The notes under the pieces are model-generated. The model did not search any database. It worked only from the letters and a program-made list of their open reading frames with translations, and had not been told where the DNA came from. From Roseovarius pacificus (lineage in GTDB: Bacteria; Pseudomonadota; Alphaproteobacteria; Rhodobacterales; Rhodobacteraceae), in assembly GCF_900142665.1 (NCBI RefSeq), contig NZ_FRBR01000008.1, positions 1 to 64,000 on the forward strand: a stretch of DNA of 64,000 bases, written 5' to 3'. Below are positions 39,830 to 49,686 of this stretch, piece after piece (within the stretch, counting starts at the first letter, position 1; every line of letters begins with the position of its first letter). A program made the translations under genes and the position numbers.

Positions 39830-40398
39830 GCGATACCGACAGACCCACCGCGCTCGACCTGCCGATGGTCGATCCGCTGCCCGCCGAGACTCGGAAATAT
39901 TTCGATATCTGCCAGGACAAGCTGGGCATGATCCCCAACGTGCTGCGCGCCTACGCGATTGATATCGACAAGCTGAACGCCTTCACCGGCATGTATAACG
40001 ATCTGATGCTGGCCGACAGCGGCTTGTCCAAGCTGGAACGCGAGATGATCGCGGTGGTGGTCAGTTCCATCAACCGCTGCTGGTATTGCCAGGTTGCCCA
40101 CGGCGCGGCCGTGCGTGCGCTCTCGGGCAAGCCCGAACTGGGCGAGGCGATGGTGATGAACTGGCGCGCCGCCGGTCTGGACGCGCGGCAGACCGCCATG
40201 CTGAGTTTTGCCGAGAAGATCACCAAGGCCAGCTCCGAAACCGTCGAGGCCGACCGTCAGGCGCTGCGCGATGTCGGCTTCTCGGATCGCGACATCTGGG
40301 ACATCGCCAATGTCATCGGCTTTTTCAACATGAGCAATCGCGTGGCCAGCGCCACGGGCATGGTCCCCAACGCCGATTACCACGCTCAGGCCCGCTGA
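39826..40398 (+). CDS. Peroxidase-related AhpD-like protein
   Basis: 190 residues with AAGGAGG about nine bases before ATG 39826. The alkylhydroperoxidase core is visible: MIAVVVSSINRCWYCQVAHG near residues 75-95 carries the C-x-x-C-like redox pair as C-W-Y-C followed by H, then FAEKITKASSETV and DIWDIANVIGFFNMSNRVAS. This matches the uncharacterised peroxidase-related family (TIGR01926 type). It probably reduces peroxides in the cytoplasm. Confidence 0.85.
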   Translation: MSDTDRPTALDLPMVDPLPAETRKYFDICQDKLGMIPNVLRAYAIDIDKLNAFTGMYNDLMLADSGLSKLEREMIAVVVSSINRCWYCQVAHGAAVRALSGKPELGEAMVMNWRAAGLDARQTAMLSFAEKITKASSETVEADRQALRDVGFSDRDIWDIANVIGFFNMSNRVASATGMVPNADYHAQAR

Positions 40399-40403
40399 GC
40401 GCG

Positions 40404-41342
40404 ATGCTGGCGCGTCTCGCCCTGCTGGTCGGCCTCGTGCTGCTGCCCGTCGCCGGCCATGCGCTGGACCTGTCGATTCCCGGCAACGCCAGCCTGACCC
40501 GCGAGATCAGTCAGGACAGCGACAGCTACCGCCTGCCTCTGGGTCCGTTCGAGGACGGCACCCTGCGCACCCTGCGCATCGAGGGGCCAAGCGTTCAGCA
40601 GGCCTGGCGGATCGAAGGGCAGGGCATGACCACCGCCCAGATATTCCTCCCCCTGCGCGACCAGATCGAGGCACAGGGCTTCGATATCCTGTTCGACTGC
40701 GCCGGATCGGCCTGCGGCGGGTTCGATTTCCGTTTCAACACCCGCGTCATGGCCGCGCCGGATATCTACGTGGACCTGCTCGATTACCGCTTCCTCTCGG
40801 CGCGCAAGGACGCACAGGGCGAGGCCGCCGCCGAATATGTCTCGGTGCTGGTGTCGCGCTCGGGCAGGATGGGCTATGTGCAGATCATGCAGGCGGGTCA
40901 GGCGGCCTCCGCCGCGTCGGTCGGCACGGTCACCGCCCGCCCCGCACCCGCCCCCGTGGCCACCGGGGAACTGGAGCAGGCGCTCCTGCGCGACGGGCAT
41001 GTGATCCTCTCCGATCTCGTTTTCGAAACCGGAGCGTCGGACCTGTCCGACACGGAGCATGCCTCGCTTCAGGCGCTGGCGGCCTTCCTGCGCGCCGACC
41101 CTGACCGCCGGATCGCGCTGGTGGGCCATACCGATTCCGTCGGCGGGCTGGACGACAACATCGCCCTGTCGCGCCGCCGCGCGGCCTCGGTGCTGGAACG
41201 GCTGGTCAGCGCCCATGACGTGCCCCGCACGCAACTGGAATCCAACGGTATCGGCTATCTGTCCCCGATCATGGCCAACACCACCCCCGAGGGGCGCGAG
41301 GCCAACCGCCGGGTCGAGGCGGTGCTGCTCGACACCGACTAG
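40404..41342 (+). CDS. OmpA-family periplasmic protein
   Basis: 312 residues from ATG 40404, five bases after the previous stop. The signal peptide is about residues 1-21 (MLARLALLVGLVLLPVAGHA). Residues 22-165 form an unclassified strand-rich domain with a likely disulphide (FDCAGSACGGF). A proline/alanine linker (TARPAPAPVATGELE) leads to the C-terminal OmpA peptidoglycan-binding domain: VFETGASDLSD, ALVGHTDSVGGLDDN, LSRRRAASV and EGREANRRVEAVLL. The aspartate and arginine that bind diaminopimelate are present. It probably links a periplasmic or outer-membrane assembly to peptidoglycan. Confidence 0.88.
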   Translation: MLARLALLVGLVLLPVAGHALDLSIPGNASLTREISQDSDSYRLPLGPFEDGTLRTLRIEGPSVQQAWRIEGQGMTTAQIFLPLRDQIEAQGFDILFDCAGSACGGFDFRFNTRVMAAPDIYVDLLDYRFLSARKDAQGEAAAEYVSVLVSRSGRMGYVQIMQAGQAASAASVGTVTARPAPAPVATGELEQALLRDGHVILSDLVFETGASDLSDTEHASLQALAAFLRADPDRRIALVGHTDSVGGLDDNIALSRRRAASVLERLVSAHDVPRTQLESNGIGYLSPIMANTTPEGREANRRVEAVLLDTD

Positions 41343-41568
41343 GCCGCAGCGCAGCAAATCCGTCACGTCAATCATCCCCCCGTGTCACACAAGGTTGCGC
41401 TTTGCGCGCGGATTTGTATGTTGCGCCGCAGCGAACACGGAGCCGGGTGCGATCCCCGGCTGGCTCTTCCGGCCGCCGATCCGCCGGACAACCTGACACG
41501 AACCGCGCCACACCGCGCCGTACCACAGACCGCCCCGCCGGGGACGGCCAAAGGAAACGCTTTTCACC

Positions 41569-43059
41569 ATGATGTCCCTGCACAGCTACCGCCGCGAATG
41601 GACCTCCAACATTCGTGGCGATCTCCTCTCGGGTCTCGTCGTCGCGCTGGCCCTCATCCCCGAGGCCATCGCCTTTTCCATCATCGCGGGCGTCGACCCC
41701 AAGGTCGGGCTCTACGCCAGCTTCTCCATCGCCATCATCGCCGCCATCACCGGCGGGCGGCCCGGCATGATCTCGGCCGCCACGGCGGCCACCGCCGTTC
41801 TGATGGTCACGCTGGTCAGGGATCACGGGCTGCAATACCTGCTGGCCGCCACGGTTCTGGCGGGACTTTTGCAAATCGGCGCCGGATTCCTGCGGCTGGG
41901 CTATGTCATGCGCTTTGTGTCGAAATCGGTGATGACCGGCTTCGTCAATGCACTGGCGATCCTGATCTTCATGGCGCAACTGCCCGAACTCGACCCGTCG
42001 AAAGTGCCGCCGCTGACCTATGCGCTGGTCGCGGGCGGGCTGGCGATCATCTACCTGTTCCCCCGCATCACCACCGCCATTCCCTCGCCGCTGGTCACCA
42101 TCGTCGTGCTGACCGTGCTGACCGTGCTGATGGGCTGGGACGTGCGCACCGTGGGCGACATGGGGCAACTGCCCGACACCCTGCCGGTGTTCCTGATCCC
42201 CGATATCCCGTTCACCTTCGAAACCCTGCAAATCATCCTGCCCTATTCCATCGCCGTGGCGGTGGTGGGCCTGCTCGAAAGCCTGATGACCCAGCAGATC
42301 GTCGACGACCTGACCGACACCGGCAGCGACCGCAATCAGGAATGCATCGGGCAGGGGCTTGCCAACACCTTCACCGGCTTCATCGGCGGCATGGCGGGCT
42401 GCGCCATGATCGGCCAGTCGATCATCAACGTGAAATCCGGCGGGCGCGGGCGGCTTTCGACCTTCGTCGCCGGAATTTTCCTCCTGATCCTCTGCGTCGG
42501 TCTGGGCGATATCGTCGGCATCATCCCGATGGCGGCGCTGGTGGCGATCATGATCATGGTCTCGATCGGCACGTTTTCATGGTCCTCGATCAAAAACCTG
42601 CGCGATCACCCGCGCTCGTCCTCCATCGTGATGCTGGCCACGGTGTTCTTCGTGATCTACACCCACAACCTCGCCATCGGCGTTCTGGTCGGCGTGCTGC
42701 TCTCGGGCATCTTCTTTGCATGGAAGATCGCGCAACTGTTCCGCGTCCGCTCCGAGATCACGCCCGACGGCACCCACCGCACCTATTATGTCGAAGGCCA
42801 GCTTTTCTTTGCCTCCTCCGAGGACTTCATGAAAGCGTTCGATTTCCGCGAAGCCCCCGACAAGGTCACGCTCGACCTCAGCCGCGCCCATATCTGGGAC
42901 ATTTCTTCGGTTGCGGCGGTGGACATGGCCGTGCTCAAGTTCCGCCGGGAAGGGGCCGATGTGGAGCTCATCGGCATGAACGAAGCCTCGGAAACCATCG
43001 TCGATCAGCTTGCCGTCCATGACAAGCCGGGCGCGATGGATCAATTGCTGGGACACTAA
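41569..43059 (+). CDS. SulP-family anion transporter with STAS domain
   Basis: 496 residues (ATG 41569 or 41572). About ten to eleven membrane helices start with [20 protein letters not shown] and [13 protein letters not shown], the SulP signature, then [35 protein letters not shown] and [19 protein letters not shown]. The cytoplasmic STAS domain occupies about 395-490 ([37 protein letters not shown]). Such proteins import sulfate, bicarbonate or dicarboxylates; the substrate here is not known. The universal stress protein 33 bases downstream is probably co-expressed, a frequent pairing for SulP genes. The stop region is duplicated (43041-43078). Confidence 0.9.
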   Translation: MMSLHSYRREWTSNIRGDLLSGLVVALALIPEAIAFSIIAGVDPKVGLYASFSIAIIAAITGGRPGMISAATAATAVLMVTLVRDHGLQYLLAATVLAGLLQIGAGFLRLGYVMRFVSKSVMTGFVNALAILIFMAQLPELDPSKVPPLTYALVAGGLAIIYLFPRITTAIPSPLVTIVVLTVLTVLMGWDVRTVGDMGQLPDTLPVFLIPDIPFTFETLQIILPYSIAVAVVGLLESLMTQQIVDDLTDTGSDRNQECIGQGLANTFTGFIGGMAGCAMIGQSIINVKSGGRGRLSTFVAGIFLLILCVGLGDIVGIIPMAALVAIMIMVSIGTFSWSSIKNLRDHPRSSSIVMLATVFFVIYTHNLAIGVLVGVLLSGIFFAWKIAQLFRVRSEITPDGTHRTYYVEGQLFFASSEDFMKAFDFREAPDKVTLDLSRAHIWDISSVAAVDMAVLKFRREGADVELIGMNEASETIVDQLAVHDKPGAMDQLLGH

Positions 43060-43078
43060 TCAATTGCTGGGCCACTAA
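43041..43078 (+). repeat. 19-bp tandem duplication at the SulP stop codon
   Basis: TCAATTGCTGGGACACTAA at 43041-43059 is repeated as TCAATTGCTGGGCCACTAA at 43060-43078 with one difference. The first copy ends with the SulP stop codon, so the second copy is untranslated and lies just before the ribosome binding site of the next gene. Confidence 0.8.
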
Positions 43079-43092
43079 GGGAGAGCCGGACA

Positions 43093-43950
43093 ATGACAAC
43101 GAACACACTGATCGCCCTGGTGGACGGCTCGGCCTATTCCGAAAGCGTCTGCCACCACGCCGCTTGGATCGCCGGGCGCACCGGCTCCAGGGTCAAGATC
43201 TATCACGTCATGGGCCGCCGCGACACGACCGAAAAACAGGACCTGTCCGGCGCGATCCGCCTCGGCGCGCGCTCGCGCCTGCTGGAAAAGCTGGCCGACC
43301 TCGACGCCGAACGCGCCAAACTGGCCCATGAACACGGCCGCGCCATCCTCGAAGACGCCAGGGCGATTGTCGAAGGCGACGGCGATATCGAGGTCGAAAC
43401 CCGCCTGCGTCAGGGCGATCTGGTCGAAACCGTCACCGCCAAGGAAGAAACCGGCGACATGATCGTGATCGGCAAACGCGGCGAGGCCGCAGGCCTGGCC
43501 GCCGAGCATCTGGGCTCCAACCTCGAACGCATCGTGCGCGCCAGCCACAAACCCGTCTTCGTGGCCAACCGAGCGTTCAAGGCGCCGCAAAAGGTTCTGG
43601 TGGCCTTCGATGGTGGCGCCTCCTCGCTCAAGGCGGTGGATTACATCTCGCGCAGCCCGCTCTTTGCCGGGCTGCATGTCACGCTGGTCTTCGCCGGGGC
43701 CGAAACCGATGCCATGCGCAAATCGCTCGATGACGCCGCCGCCACCCTGCGCGCAGGCGGGTACGAGGTCGAAACCCTCATTCAGGGCGGCGAGCCGGAA
43801 AAGGTGCTCTCGGCGTTGACCGGGGATCAGGGGTATGACCTTCTGGTGATGGGGGCCTATGGGCACAGCCGCGTGCGCTCCCTCCTGATCGGCTCCACCA
43901 CCACCGAGATGATCCGCTCCTGCAAGGTGCCCGTGGTTCTGATGCGCTAG
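43093..43950 (+). CDS. Universal stress protein with two Usp domains
   Basis: 285 residues with GGGAGAG before ATG 43093. Two UspA domains follow one another. The first (TLIALVDGSAYSESVCHHAA, VIGKRGEAAGLAAEHLGSNL, VFVANRAF) lacks a good G-x-G-GS ATP turn. The second (KVLVAFDGGASSLKAVDYIS, LVMGAYGHSRVRSLLIGSTT, VPVVLMR) carries G-x2-G-x9-G(S/T)-type residues and should bind ATP. It is cytoplasmic and located after the SulP gene, and may modulate the transporter or respond to ion or energy stress. That link is inferred from position. Confidence 0.88.
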   Translation: MTTNTLIALVDGSAYSESVCHHAAWIAGRTGSRVKIYHVMGRRDTTEKQDLSGAIRLGARSRLLEKLADLDAERAKLAHEHGRAILEDARAIVEGDGDIEVETRLRQGDLVETVTAKEETGDMIVIGKRGEAAGLAAEHLGSNLERIVRASHKPVFVANRAFKAPQKVLVAFDGGASSLKAVDYISRSPLFAGLHVTLVFAGAETDAMRKSLDDAAATLRAGGYEVETLIQGGEPEKVLSALTGDQGYDLLVMGAYGHSRVRSLLIGSTTTEMIRSCKVPVVLMR

Positions 43951-43996
43951 ATCGGGGCAGCGGGCCTGCCAAAGGTCGCTGAAAAGGGAAACGGCA

Positions 43997-44128
43997 GGTT
44001 CGCGCCCGACCCCGAGGGTGGGCATGATGCAGTGTGCGCAGACGTTGCTTCAGAATACCAACGTCGTGATGTGTGCAAACCGTGGAACAATTCGCGCCCG
44101 CCCTGGGGGGCGGGGTCGGGCGCGAACC
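43997..44128. repeat. 18-bp perfect inverted repeat between convergent genes
   Basis: GGTTCGCGCCCGACCCCG at 43997-44014 returns as its exact reverse complement at 44111-44128, with a 96-base interior. The inner bases continue to pair imperfectly (GAGGGTGGGC against GCCCGCCC). It lies between the Usp gene and pcs. It could be a long terminator, a scar of a small mobile element or a REP-like unit. Confidence 0.7.
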
Positions 44129-44146
44129 GGATCGCAGGCGATCCGG
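44127..44146. terminator. Short hairpin between convergent genes
   Basis: CCGGATCG at 44127-44134 and CGATCCGG at 44139-44146 pair perfectly around CAGG. No T-run follows. It overlaps the end of the larger inverted repeat by two bases. Confidence 0.45.
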
Positions 44147-44258
44147 GGGCTTATTTGGCCAATGCCACGCATTCGGGCTCAGGTTTCGGCACCGCCACAG
44201 GCGGCCCTGATCGGCCCATTGCGCCCCTCATGGACGCAACTCTCCCGCACACCCCCGG

Positions 44259-44305
44259 TTTTCGTACAAAACCCGCGTACACTTCGTACAAAACGTACGA
44301 AACTC
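44259..44305. repeat. Duplicated 47-bp intergenic element, copy 1
   Basis: Starts TTTTCGTACAAAACCC and ends AACGTACGAAACTC. Inside is the palindrome TTCGTAC-N5-GTACGAA and three GTACA/GTACG-type half sites. The same 47 bases with one change occur at 59233-59279. It lies at the 3' end of pcs. Confidence 0.75.
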
Positions 44306-45002
44306 AGCCCCCCGCGCGCTGCGGAATCAGTTGCTGCGCGATGCCCGCGAACAGCAGGTAGACGCTGGTCACCACCAGCCCCCAATGCGCCCAGCTTTCG
44401 GGGTGAAAATCCACCCACGCAGCCCATCCTGCGAAAAACGTCCAGGCAAACGCCATCGGCAGCGATATCGTCCGCCAGCGTTTGGTGCGGACCGGATGGA
44501 TGAACTTCAGCGGCAGGAACATCGCCACCGACACCAGAGTCACCAGCACCAGAATGATCCAGATCGGGGGTTTGACCGCGAACAGCACCAGCACCAGCAT
44601 GTTCCAGCAACCGGGAAAGCCGGAAAACGATTTGTCTTTTGTTTTCATGCCTGTATCTGCAAAATATAGGGCGCTGGTATAGGTGATGATGATGATCGCC
44701 ACCCATCCTGTCCACCCCGGCAGCAGGTCGGAGCGAAAGAGCGCAAAGGCGGGGATGAACACATAGGTCAGGTAGTCGATGATCAGGTCCAGCAACACCC
44801 CGTCGAAACGCGGCGCGTTCTCCCACACCAGATAACGGCGCGCCAGCGGCCCGTCGATGCCGTCCACCGCAAAGGCCACCACCAGCCACAAGAACATCAG
44901 ATCCCATTTTTCATCGACGGCGGCCAGCATTGCCAGCATGGCGAAAACCGCGCCGGTCGCGGTCAGCCAATGAACCAGTAACGCTTTGAATTGTCTCGTC
45001 AT
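44304..45002 (-). CDS. pcs: Phosphatidylcholine synthase
   Basis: 232 residues and about eight hydrophobic segments. The CDP-alcohol phosphotransferase motif is intact: DGIDGPLARRYLVWENAPRF continuing DGVLLDLIIDY, which gives D-G-x2-D-G-x2-A-R-x8-G-x3-D-x3-D with the family spacing altered as in Pcs. Words such as SGFPGCWNMLVLVLF and LKFIHPVRTKRWR are typical of bacterial phosphatidylcholine synthases, which join choline directly to CDP-diacylglycerol in the cytoplasmic membrane. It is a leftward single gene whose end touches the 47-bp repeat. Confidence 0.92.
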   Translation of the reverse strand: MTRQFKALLVHWLTATGAVFAMLAMLAAVDEKWDLMFLWLVVAFAVDGIDGPLARRYLVWENAPRFDGVLLDLIIDYLTYVFIPAFALFRSDLLPGWTGWVAIIIITYTSALYFADTGMKTKDKSFSGFPGCWNMLVLVLFAVKPPIWIILVLVTLVSVAMFLPLKFIHPVRTKRWRTISLPMAFAWTFFAGWAAWVDFHPESWAHWGLVVTSVYLLFAGIAQQLIPQRAGG

Positions 45003-45032
45003 TCTTACCTCTTCATGCCACAGCGCGCGGGG

Positions 45033-45950
45033 TCATCGCCCTTTGGGATGCGCGTTGCGGTACACGTCCATCAACCGCGCGCTGTCCACGGCAGTATAGG
45101 CCTGTGTCGTCGAAAGCGACGCATGGCCCAAAAGTTCCTGAATGGCGCGCAAGTCCCCGCCGGCATTCAATAGATGCGTGGCAAAGCTGTGCCGCATCGC
45201 ATGCGGCGTGGCGCTGGCGGGCAGGCCCAGTTGCGTGCGCGCGGCCTGCGTGACCTTCTGCACCGCGCGCGGGCTCAGCGCCCCGCCCCGCACCCCGCGA
45301 AACAACGGCCGATCGGGCGTCAGGTCATGCGGGCACAGCCGCACATACTGCTCCACCGCCGCGCGCGCCGGGGCGATGACCGGCACGATCCGCTCCTTGC
45401 CGCCCTTGCCGGTGATGCGCAGCGCCTCGGCCATCGGCAGCACGTCCGCCCTCAGCCCGAGCGCCTCGGAAATCCGCAGCCCGCACCCATAGAGCAACGT
45501 CACGACCGCCTGATCGCGCGCCGCGACCCACGGGTTTTCGCTTTGCATTTCAAGGGTTTCGATTAAATCCTGCGCCGCGTCCGGGGCCAGCGGGCGGGGC
45601 AGCTTGCGCTGAAATTTCGGGGCCCGCGCCGACAGGACGGCAGTGGCATCGAACCCTTCGCGCTCGGACAGCCAGCGATAGAAACTCTTGACCGCCGACA
45701 ATTTGCGCGCCAGCGACCGCGCACCCACGTCCTTGCCCCGCGTAAAGGCCATCCAGCTGCGCATATCCGCCACGCCGACCCGCGCCAAGGCGGACAGCCC
45801 CTGCGCTTCGCCCTTGTGTTCGGTGACAAAGGCCAGGAACCCGCCGACATCGCGCCCGTATGCTTCCAGCGTGTTGTCCGCCGCACCCTTCAGCGCCTTC
45901 TGGGCGTCCAGCCACCCCTGCAAAGCATCGCGGGCGGCCGGGCTGATCAT
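45033..45950 (-). CDS. xerC: Tyrosine recombinase XerC
   Basis: 305 residues. The SAM-like N-terminal domain (AARDALQGWLDAQKALKGAA, LEAYGRDVGGFLAFVTEH) is followed by the catalytic domain: R in YGCGLRISEALGLR, K in ITGKGGKERIVP, HAMRHSFATHLLNAGGDLRA, GHASLSTTQ and the nucleophile tyrosine in QAYTAVDSARL. It resolves chromosome dimers at dif with XerD. The ATG overlaps the stop of the DUF484 gene, an order conserved in proteobacteria. Confidence 0.93.
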   Translation of the reverse strand: MISPAARDALQGWLDAQKALKGAADNTLEAYGRDVGGFLAFVTEHKGEAQGLSALARVGVADMRSWMAFTRGKDVGARSLARKLSAVKSFYRWLSEREGFDATAVLSARAPKFQRKLPRPLAPDAAQDLIETLEMQSENPWVAARDQAVVTLLYGCGLRISEALGLRADVLPMAEALRITGKGGKERIVPVIAPARAAVEQYVRLCPHDLTPDRPLFRGVRGGALSPRAVQKVTQAARTQLGLPASATPHAMRHSFATHLLNAGGDLRAIQELLGHASLSTTQAYTAVDSARLMDVYRNAHPKGR

Positions 45951-46657
45951 GACAACCAGCGGCGCATCGCCCGCTCGAAGACACCGGCGAAAAACGCCAG
46001 CAAATCAGTGCCTTGCTGCGGGCTGAACTGATGCGGGTCTTCGGCGCCCATGGCCAGCATGCCGGGCAGGCGCCCCTCGCCCAGATCCAGCAACAGGCAG
46101 GCTTCGGAGCGGATGAATTCGGCCTGCTGGCCGTAAATCCGTTCATCGCCCTCATGAATCTGGCGCAGGGTCACCTGCCGGGGGTCGCCATTGCGCCCGT
46201 CCATCAGGTAATCGGTGATAAAGCCCGGCTCGGCCACCGACAGGACATCGCCCAGCTTCTTGACCGCGGGATCGTCCTTGTCCTGAACGGTTTCCAGCAC
46301 CAGCTTCATGCTGTCCACGCGCAGGATCTGGGCCACCTCGGCCCCGAGGTCGCGCAGGAAATACTCGAACTCGACCGGGTCCAGCATCCGCAGAATGGCG
46401 CGATGCACCTGGTTGGTGCCGGCAAGGTTCTCATAGGCCGCGGCGATGACCGAACGGTGGGTATCCTCCAGCCGGTCCAGCCGCGCCTCCAGCCGTTCCA
46501 TCGCGATCCCGCGCAGATCGACGATATTGCCCCCCATGGCGCGCTCGTTCGCCGCGATCAGGGCATGCATAAGATCTTGATCTTCAAGAATAACGTCGGG
46601 CTGCGCGATGATCTTTTCGCGCAGGGTGTCGTCCATCTGTGGCTTGCCACTCATCAC
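45947..46657 (-). CDS. DUF484 family protein
   Basis: 236 residues. The N-terminal helix (IIAQPDVILEDQDLMHALIA) matches the start of DUF484, where a residue run F-L..P-D-V-I-L-E-D..L is typical. A GAF-like domain follows (LGAEVAQILRVDSMKLVLE, GFITDYLMDGRNGDPRQVTL, SEACLLLDLGEGRLPGMLAM, HQFSPQQGTDLLAFFAGVFE). The function is unknown in all bacteria, although it is regularly coupled to xerC, as here by an ATGA overlap. A regulatory or sensing role is suggested by the GAF fold only. Confidence 0.9.
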   Translation of the reverse strand: MMSGKPQMDDTLREKIIAQPDVILEDQDLMHALIAANERAMGGNIVDLRGIAMERLEARLDRLEDTHRSVIAAAYENLAGTNQVHRAILRMLDPVEFEYFLRDLGAEVAQILRVDSMKLVLETVQDKDDPAVKKLGDVLSVAEPGFITDYLMDGRNGDPRQVTLRQIHEGDERIYGQQAEFIRSEACLLLDLGEGRLPGMLAMGAEDPHQFSPQQGTDLLAFFAGVFERAMRRWLS

Positions 46658-46693
46658 CGGCCTCGGTCTTGTTTTCAGGCTTTATAGCACGGG

Positions 46694-47347
46694 TTACAGA
46701 ATTTTCTGCCCCGTTTTTTCCCAATCCTTCATGAAGGCGTCCAGCCCCTTGTCGGTCAGCGGATGGTTGGCCATCTGCTTGATCACGGCGGGCGGTGCGG
46801 TCATCACGTCGGCCCCGATCTGCGCCGATTGGAACGCATGGTTCACCGTCCGGATCGAGGCCGCGAGGATCTGCGTTTCAAACCCGTAATTGTCGTAGAT
46901 CTGGCGGATATCCGCGATCAGTTCCATACCGTCGAGGTTGATGTCGTCCAGACGCCCGATGAACGGGCTGATGAAGGTCGCCCCGGCCTTGGCCGCCAGC
47001 AGCGCCTGGTTGGCCGAGAAACACAGCGTCACGTTCACCATGTTGCCTTCGCCCGACAGCACCTTGCAGGCCTTCAGCCCGTCCCATGTCAGCGGCACCT
47101 TGACCGCGATATTGTCGGCGATCTTGGCCAGCTTGCGGCCCTCTTCGATCATCGCGTCGGCCTCCAGCGCGACAACCTCGGCGCTGACCGGGCCCTCGAC
47201 CATCCCGGCGATTTCCCTGGTCACGTCCAGAATGTCGCGGCCCGATTTCAGAATCAGCGACGGGTTGGTGGTGACGCCGTCCACCATGCCCAGTTCGTTC
47301 AGTTCGGCAATGGCCTCGACTTCGGCGGTATCGACAAAGAATTTCAT
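46694..47347 (-). CDS. tal: Transaldolase / fructose-6-phosphate aldolase family
   Basis: Start ATG 47347 ([20 protein letters not shown]), with AAGGGAC upstream; 217 residues, the short form. Landmarks are [37 protein letters not shown] with the Schiff-base lysine in [24 protein letters not shown] and [12 protein letters not shown]. Short proteins of this kind are annotated as transaldolase or as FSA; the sequence alone does not separate the two. It acts in the cytoplasm in the pentose phosphate pathway. It is divergent from priA with 78 bases between starts. Confidence 0.9.
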   Translation of the reverse strand: MKFFVDTAEVEAIAELNELGMVDGVTTNPSLILKSGRDILDVTREIAGMVEGPVSAEVVALEADAMIEEGRKLAKIADNIAVKVPLTWDGLKACKVLSGEGNMVNVTLCFSANQALLAAKAGATFISPFIGRLDDINLDGMELIADIRQIYDNYGFETQILAASIRTVNHAFQSAQIGADVMTAPPAVIKQMANHPLTDKGLDAFMKDWEKTGQKIL

Positions 47348-47425
47348 ATCAGCGGTCCCTTGGTGCGGGTTGGGGTTTTTCATCCCCGGCTTTACCCCAT
47401 AGAGTGCGCTGCCGAAACCCCTGTC

Positions 47426-49642
47426 ATGGAGCGATCAGAGTTGCCGTCACCCGCCAAGGATTATTTCGTCGAGGGCGACCTCGTGGGCGTCATGACCACG
47501 CAGCCGTTTGACCGGGTGCTGGATTATCGTGCCCCCGAAGGCGGTTGCCATACCGGCGCCTTCGTCGAGGTGCCGCTTGGCCCGCGCAAGGTGATCGGCG
47601 TGGTCTGGGGGCCGGGGCGGGGCGATTTCGACCGCGCGAAAATCCGCCAGGTGATCCGCGTTCTCGATGTCGCGCCGATGCGCGCCGAGATGCAGGCGTT
47701 TTTGCATCGCGCCGCCGATTACACCCTCACGCCGATGCCCGCCATGCTGCGGCTCGCTACCCGCGCGCCGGGGCTGGCCAACCCGCCGTCGATGCAGAAA
47801 ATCTATCGGGCGGGGCAGGGCACACCCGACCGGATGACGGACGCGCGCAAACGTGTGCTTGCCGTGCTCGAGGACTTCGGCGGCCTTGCCTTTACCCTCG
47901 GTGAATTGTCCCAACAGGCCGGGGTCACCACCTCCGTCGTCAAGGGGCTGGTCAAGCAGGGCGCCGTGCTTGAGGAAGACACCCCGCGCGACCTGCCGTA
48001 TCCCCGGCTCGATCCCGACCGCCCCGGCAAGGCCCTGACCGACGATCAGGCCGCCGCCGCCGACAGCCTGCGCGCCGGGATCGCCGGCGGCGATTACGGC
48101 ACCACCCTGCTGCGTGGTGTCACCGGATCGGGCAAGACCGAGGTTTACCTCGAAGCGGTCGCCGAAACCCTGCGCCAGCAGCGGCAGGCGCTTGTCCTGT
48201 TGCCCGAAATCGCCCTGACCTCGGAATTCCTGACCCGGATCGAGGCCCGGTTCGGTGCGCGCCCCGCCGAATGGCATTCGGGCGTCACCATGACCGAACG
48301 CCGCCGCACCTGGAAAATGGTGGGCGAGGGCGGCTGTCAGGTGGTGGTCGGCGCGCGCTCGGCCCTGTTCCTGCCGTTCCAAAACCTTGGCCTGATCGTC
48401 GTGGATGAGGAACACGATACCTCCTACAAACAGGAAGACGGTGTTCTTTATAACGCCCGCGACATGGCCGTCCTGCGCGCCAGCATCTGCGGCGCGCAGG
48501 TGGTGCTGGCCTCGGCCACGCCCTCGCTGGAAAGCTGGGCCAATGCCGAGGCGGGCAAATACAAGCGGCTGGACCTTACCGCGCGCTTCGGCGCGGCGGT
48601 GATGCCCGACATGCGCGCCATCGACATGCGGGCCGAAACCCTGCCCGCCAGCCGCTGGATTTCCCCCAGCCTGCAATCGGCGGTGAATGCCCGTATCGCC
48701 AAAGGCGAACAGGCGCTGTTGTTCATCAATCGCCGGGGGTATGCACCGGTCACGCTCTGCCGGGCCTGCGGGCACCAGATCGGTTGCGATCATTGCGATG
48801 CGCGCATGGTCGAACACCGCTTTCAGAAACGCCTCGTCTGCCACCAGTGCGGCGAGACGAAACCCATTCCCACCGTCTGCCCCGCCTGTCAGGCCGAAGA
48901 TCGCCTTGCCGCCGTCGGCCCCGGTGTCGAACGCCTGACCGAAGAGGCGCAGGCGTTGTTCCCGCAGGCGAAAATCGCCACGCTCAGTTCCGATCTGTTC
49001 GGCTCCGCCCGCGCGCTCAAGGACCAGATCAGGGAAATCGCCGAGGGCGACACCGATATCGTCATCGGCACCCAGCTGGTGGCCAAGGGGCACAACTTTC
49101 ACCGCCTCACGCTGGTTGGTGTGATCGACGCCGATCTGGGCTTGCAGGGGTCCGACCTGCGCGCCGCCGAGCGCACCTTCCAACTGATGCGGCAGGTGGC
49201 GGGCCGCGCCGGGCGCAGTGACAAACCGGGCACCGCCCTGTTGCAGACCTTCCAGCCCGAACACCCGGTGATCCGCGCCATCCTGTCGGGCGACGAGGAA
49301 GGTTTCTGGCGTGCCGAGGCCGATGAGCGCCGTCAGGCCGGTGTGCCCCCCTTCGGGCGCATGGCGGGCATCATCCTGTCCTCACCCGACGCGCAGGAGG
49401 TGTTCGATTTCGCCACCGAACTGGCCCGCCGCGATGCTCCGGTGCGGGCCGTCGGCGCGCAGGTCTTCGGCCCCGCCCCCGCGCCGATCGCCCGTATCCG
49501 GGGGCGGCACCGGGTGCGCCTTCTGGTCAAGGCCCCCAAGGGCGTGGCGCTGCAAGGGGCGGTGGCGCAATGGGTCGGCCAGTTGAAACCGCCGAGCAAC
49601 CTGCGCCTCAATGTCGATATCGACCCGCAGAGCTTTTTCTGA
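47426..49642 (+). CDS. priA: Primosomal protein N', replication restart helicase
   Basis: 738 residues from ATG 47426. The N-terminal 3'-BD domain is [20 protein letters not shown] and [11 protein letters not shown]. The helicase core has Walker [13 protein letters not shown], Walker [26 protein letters not shown] and [13 protein letters not shown]. The zinc-binding insertion carries eight cysteines in pairs ([30 protein letters not shown]). All expected domains are present, although the length is nearer 740 than 730. It reloads DnaB at stalled forks. There is no good ribosome binding site at the ATG (TGTCATGGAG), which is common for low-abundance priA. Confidence 0.94.
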   Translation: MERSELPSPAKDYFVEGDLVGVMTTQPFDRVLDYRAPEGGCHTGAFVEVPLGPRKVIGVVWGPGRGDFDRAKIRQVIRVLDVAPMRAEMQAFLHRAADYTLTPMPAMLRLATRAPGLANPPSMQKIYRAGQGTPDRMTDARKRVLAVLEDFGGLAFTLGELSQQAGVTTSVVKGLVKQGAVLEEDTPRDLPYPRLDPDRPGKALTDDQAAAADSLRAGIAGGDYGTTLLRGVTGSGKTEVYLEAVAETLRQQRQALVLLPEIALTSEFLTRIEARFGARPAEWHSGVTMTERRRTWKMVGEGGCQVVVGARSALFLPFQNLGLIVVDEEHDTSYKQEDGVLYNARDMAVLRASICGAQVVLASATPSLESWANAEAGKYKRLDLTARFGAAVMPDMRAIDMRAETLPASRWISPSLQSAVNARIAKGEQALLFINRRGYAPVTLCRACGHQIGCDHCDARMVEHRFQKRLVCHQCGETKPIPTVCPACQAEDRLAAVGPGVERLTEEAQALFPQAKIATLSSDLFGSARALKDQIREIAEGDTDIVIGTQLVAKGHNFHRLTLVGVIDADLGLQGSDLRAAERTFQLMRQVAGRAGRSDKPGTALLQTFQPEHPVIRAILSGDEEGFWRAEADERRQAGVPPFGRMAGIILSSPDAQEVFDFATELARRDAPVRAVGAQVFGPAPAPIARIRGRHRVRLLVKAPKGVALQGAVAQWVGQLKPPSNLRLNVDIDPQSFF

Positions 49643-49686
49643 GCGGTTGCGCCCTTCTGCGTATCGGCCCTTCGCCCGATACTGCC

